Positions 63,682 to 64,000 of a stretch of DNA of 64,000 nt are shown piece by piece. The notes beneath the pieces are model-generated. The model made no database searches, was not told the origin of the DNA, and saw only the letters and a list, made by a program, of their open reading frames with translations. The DNA comes from Saccharothrix sp. NRRL B-16314 (GTDB lineage Bacteria; Actinomycetota; Actinomycetes; Mycobacteriales; Pseudonocardiaceae): NCBI RefSeq assembly GCF_000716595.1, contig NZ_JNXC01000004.1, positions 218,084 through 282,083 of the forward strand, written 5' to 3'. The translations under genes and the position numbers were made by a program. Each line of letters begins with the position of its first letter. The stretch's first letter is position 1.

Positions 63682-64000
63682 TTACCGCCGCCGGTTCGCG
63701 GCCTGCCGGGCGAGCGCGCCGGCGACGAGGATCAGGATGAGCGCGGTCAGGCCCCAGCGGCGCTGATCTCGCACGACGTTGTCCATCTGCTCCAGCGATT
63801 CCACCCGTCGTTCCGGCAGGTCGAGGGCGCGATGTGGTGGGGCGGTGGGTGGCGGCGCAGTGGGTGGTGGGGTTGGTGGCTCGGCCGGCTGCGCGGGTGC
63901 GGGTCGGGTCGTGGTGGGAGTTGTCGTGGTGGTGCGTGTGGTTGTTGGGGTGGGCGGGCGCGGCGTTGCCGCGGTGGGAAGAGCCAGGCCGGGCGGAGGT
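63682..64000 (-). CDS. Pro/Thr-rich protein with C-terminal membrane anchor, partial (5' end outside window)
   Basis: The minus strand reads through 105 residues to a TAA at 63684-63682. The visible part is a Pro/Thr/Ala-rich linker (P-T-T-T-R-T-T-T-T-T-P, then P-P-T-P-P-P-T-A-P-P-P), a short charged helix (L-P-E-R-R-V-E-S-L-E-Q-M-D-N-V-V-R-D-Q-R), one membrane segment (W-G-L-T-A-L-I-L-I-L-V-A-G-A-L-A) and a basic tail (R-Q-A-A-N-R-R-R). This looks like an exported protein held by a C-terminal anchor. The main domain lies outside the window, so no function can be named. Confidence 0.7.
   Translation of the reverse strand, partial: PPPGLALPTAATPRPPTPTTTRTTTTTPTTTRPAPAQPAEPPTPPPTAPPPTAPPHRALDLPERRVESLEQMDNVVRDQRRWGLTALILILVAGALARQAANRRR

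Overview
The window is chromosomal DNA from a high-GC actinomycete. Codon third positions are almost always G or C, GTG and TTG starts are common, genes overlap by 4 bases (ATGA/GTGA), and several starts look leaderless. Gene content suggests the order Pseudonocardiales (Saccharothrix/Lentzea/Actinosynnema-like); this is an inference, because no rRNA gene is present. I saw no tRNA, rRNA, CRISPR array, prophage or transposase.

Layout. 1-3.3 kb: the end of a GNAT gene, then two tandem copies of a secreted subtilisin-like protease whose oxyanion-hole Asn is replaced in both. 3.3-4.3 kb: an HTH protein. 4.3-13.1 kb: an eight-gene, mostly overlapping operon (TetR, TIGR03084 protein, AtuA-like pair, two acyl-CoA dehydrogenases, biotin-dependent carboxylase alpha and beta). 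It looks like an acyclic-terpene/branched acyl-CoA degradation module and is headed by a large palindromic operator. 13.1-15.6 kb: a SnoaL-like protein, a Tat-exported berberine-bridge-type flavin oxidase and a frameshifted GrpB gene. 15.6-22.4 kb: a radical-SAM protein split by an intein inside its Fe-S cysteine motif, a LexA box, pnuC-nadR NAD salvage, a YibE/F membrane protein and small genes.

22.8-36.8 kb is a conserved housekeeping block: hisS, MBL hydrolase, cyclophilin, rel, apt, secF, secD, yajC, ruvB, ruvA and ruvC. From memory this matches the mycobacterial Rv2578c-Rv2594c order, and it explains why the Rv2578c-like intein gene sits beside it. 36.9-42.9 kb holds assorted single genes: a diguanylate cyclase, cupin, DinB, a LigC-type DNA ligase, a uracil-DNA-glycosylase-like protein, DUF427 and a lipoprotein.

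42.9-60.9 kb is a carbohydrate-use region. It encodes secreted proteins with discoidin (F5/8C) domains, a DUF1996 protein, a clan GH-A glycosidase, a GH1 and a GH3 beta-glycosidase, a five-gene Opp/Dpp-type ABC importer, a ROK regulator and a LacI regulator. A 16-bp palindrome centred on GAGAGCGCTCTC lies just downstream of the promoters of most of these units and before the lacI gene itself, so one local LacI regulon probably couples extracellular glycan attack, oligosaccharide uptake and intracellular beta-glycosidase cleavage.

The most unusual structure is at 54841-55035. A 15-bp motif is repeated nine times at an exact 22-bp period, five copies in one orientation and then four inverted, forming one very large interrupted palindrome. 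A second three-copy array with the same motif and the same period lies at 22433-22491. Other low-complexity DNA lies at 22606-22806, 29857-30290 and 63591-63680. The window ends with a VOC protein, an AraC regulator, a DUF418 membrane protein and the C-terminus of a Pro/Thr-rich membrane-anchored protein.
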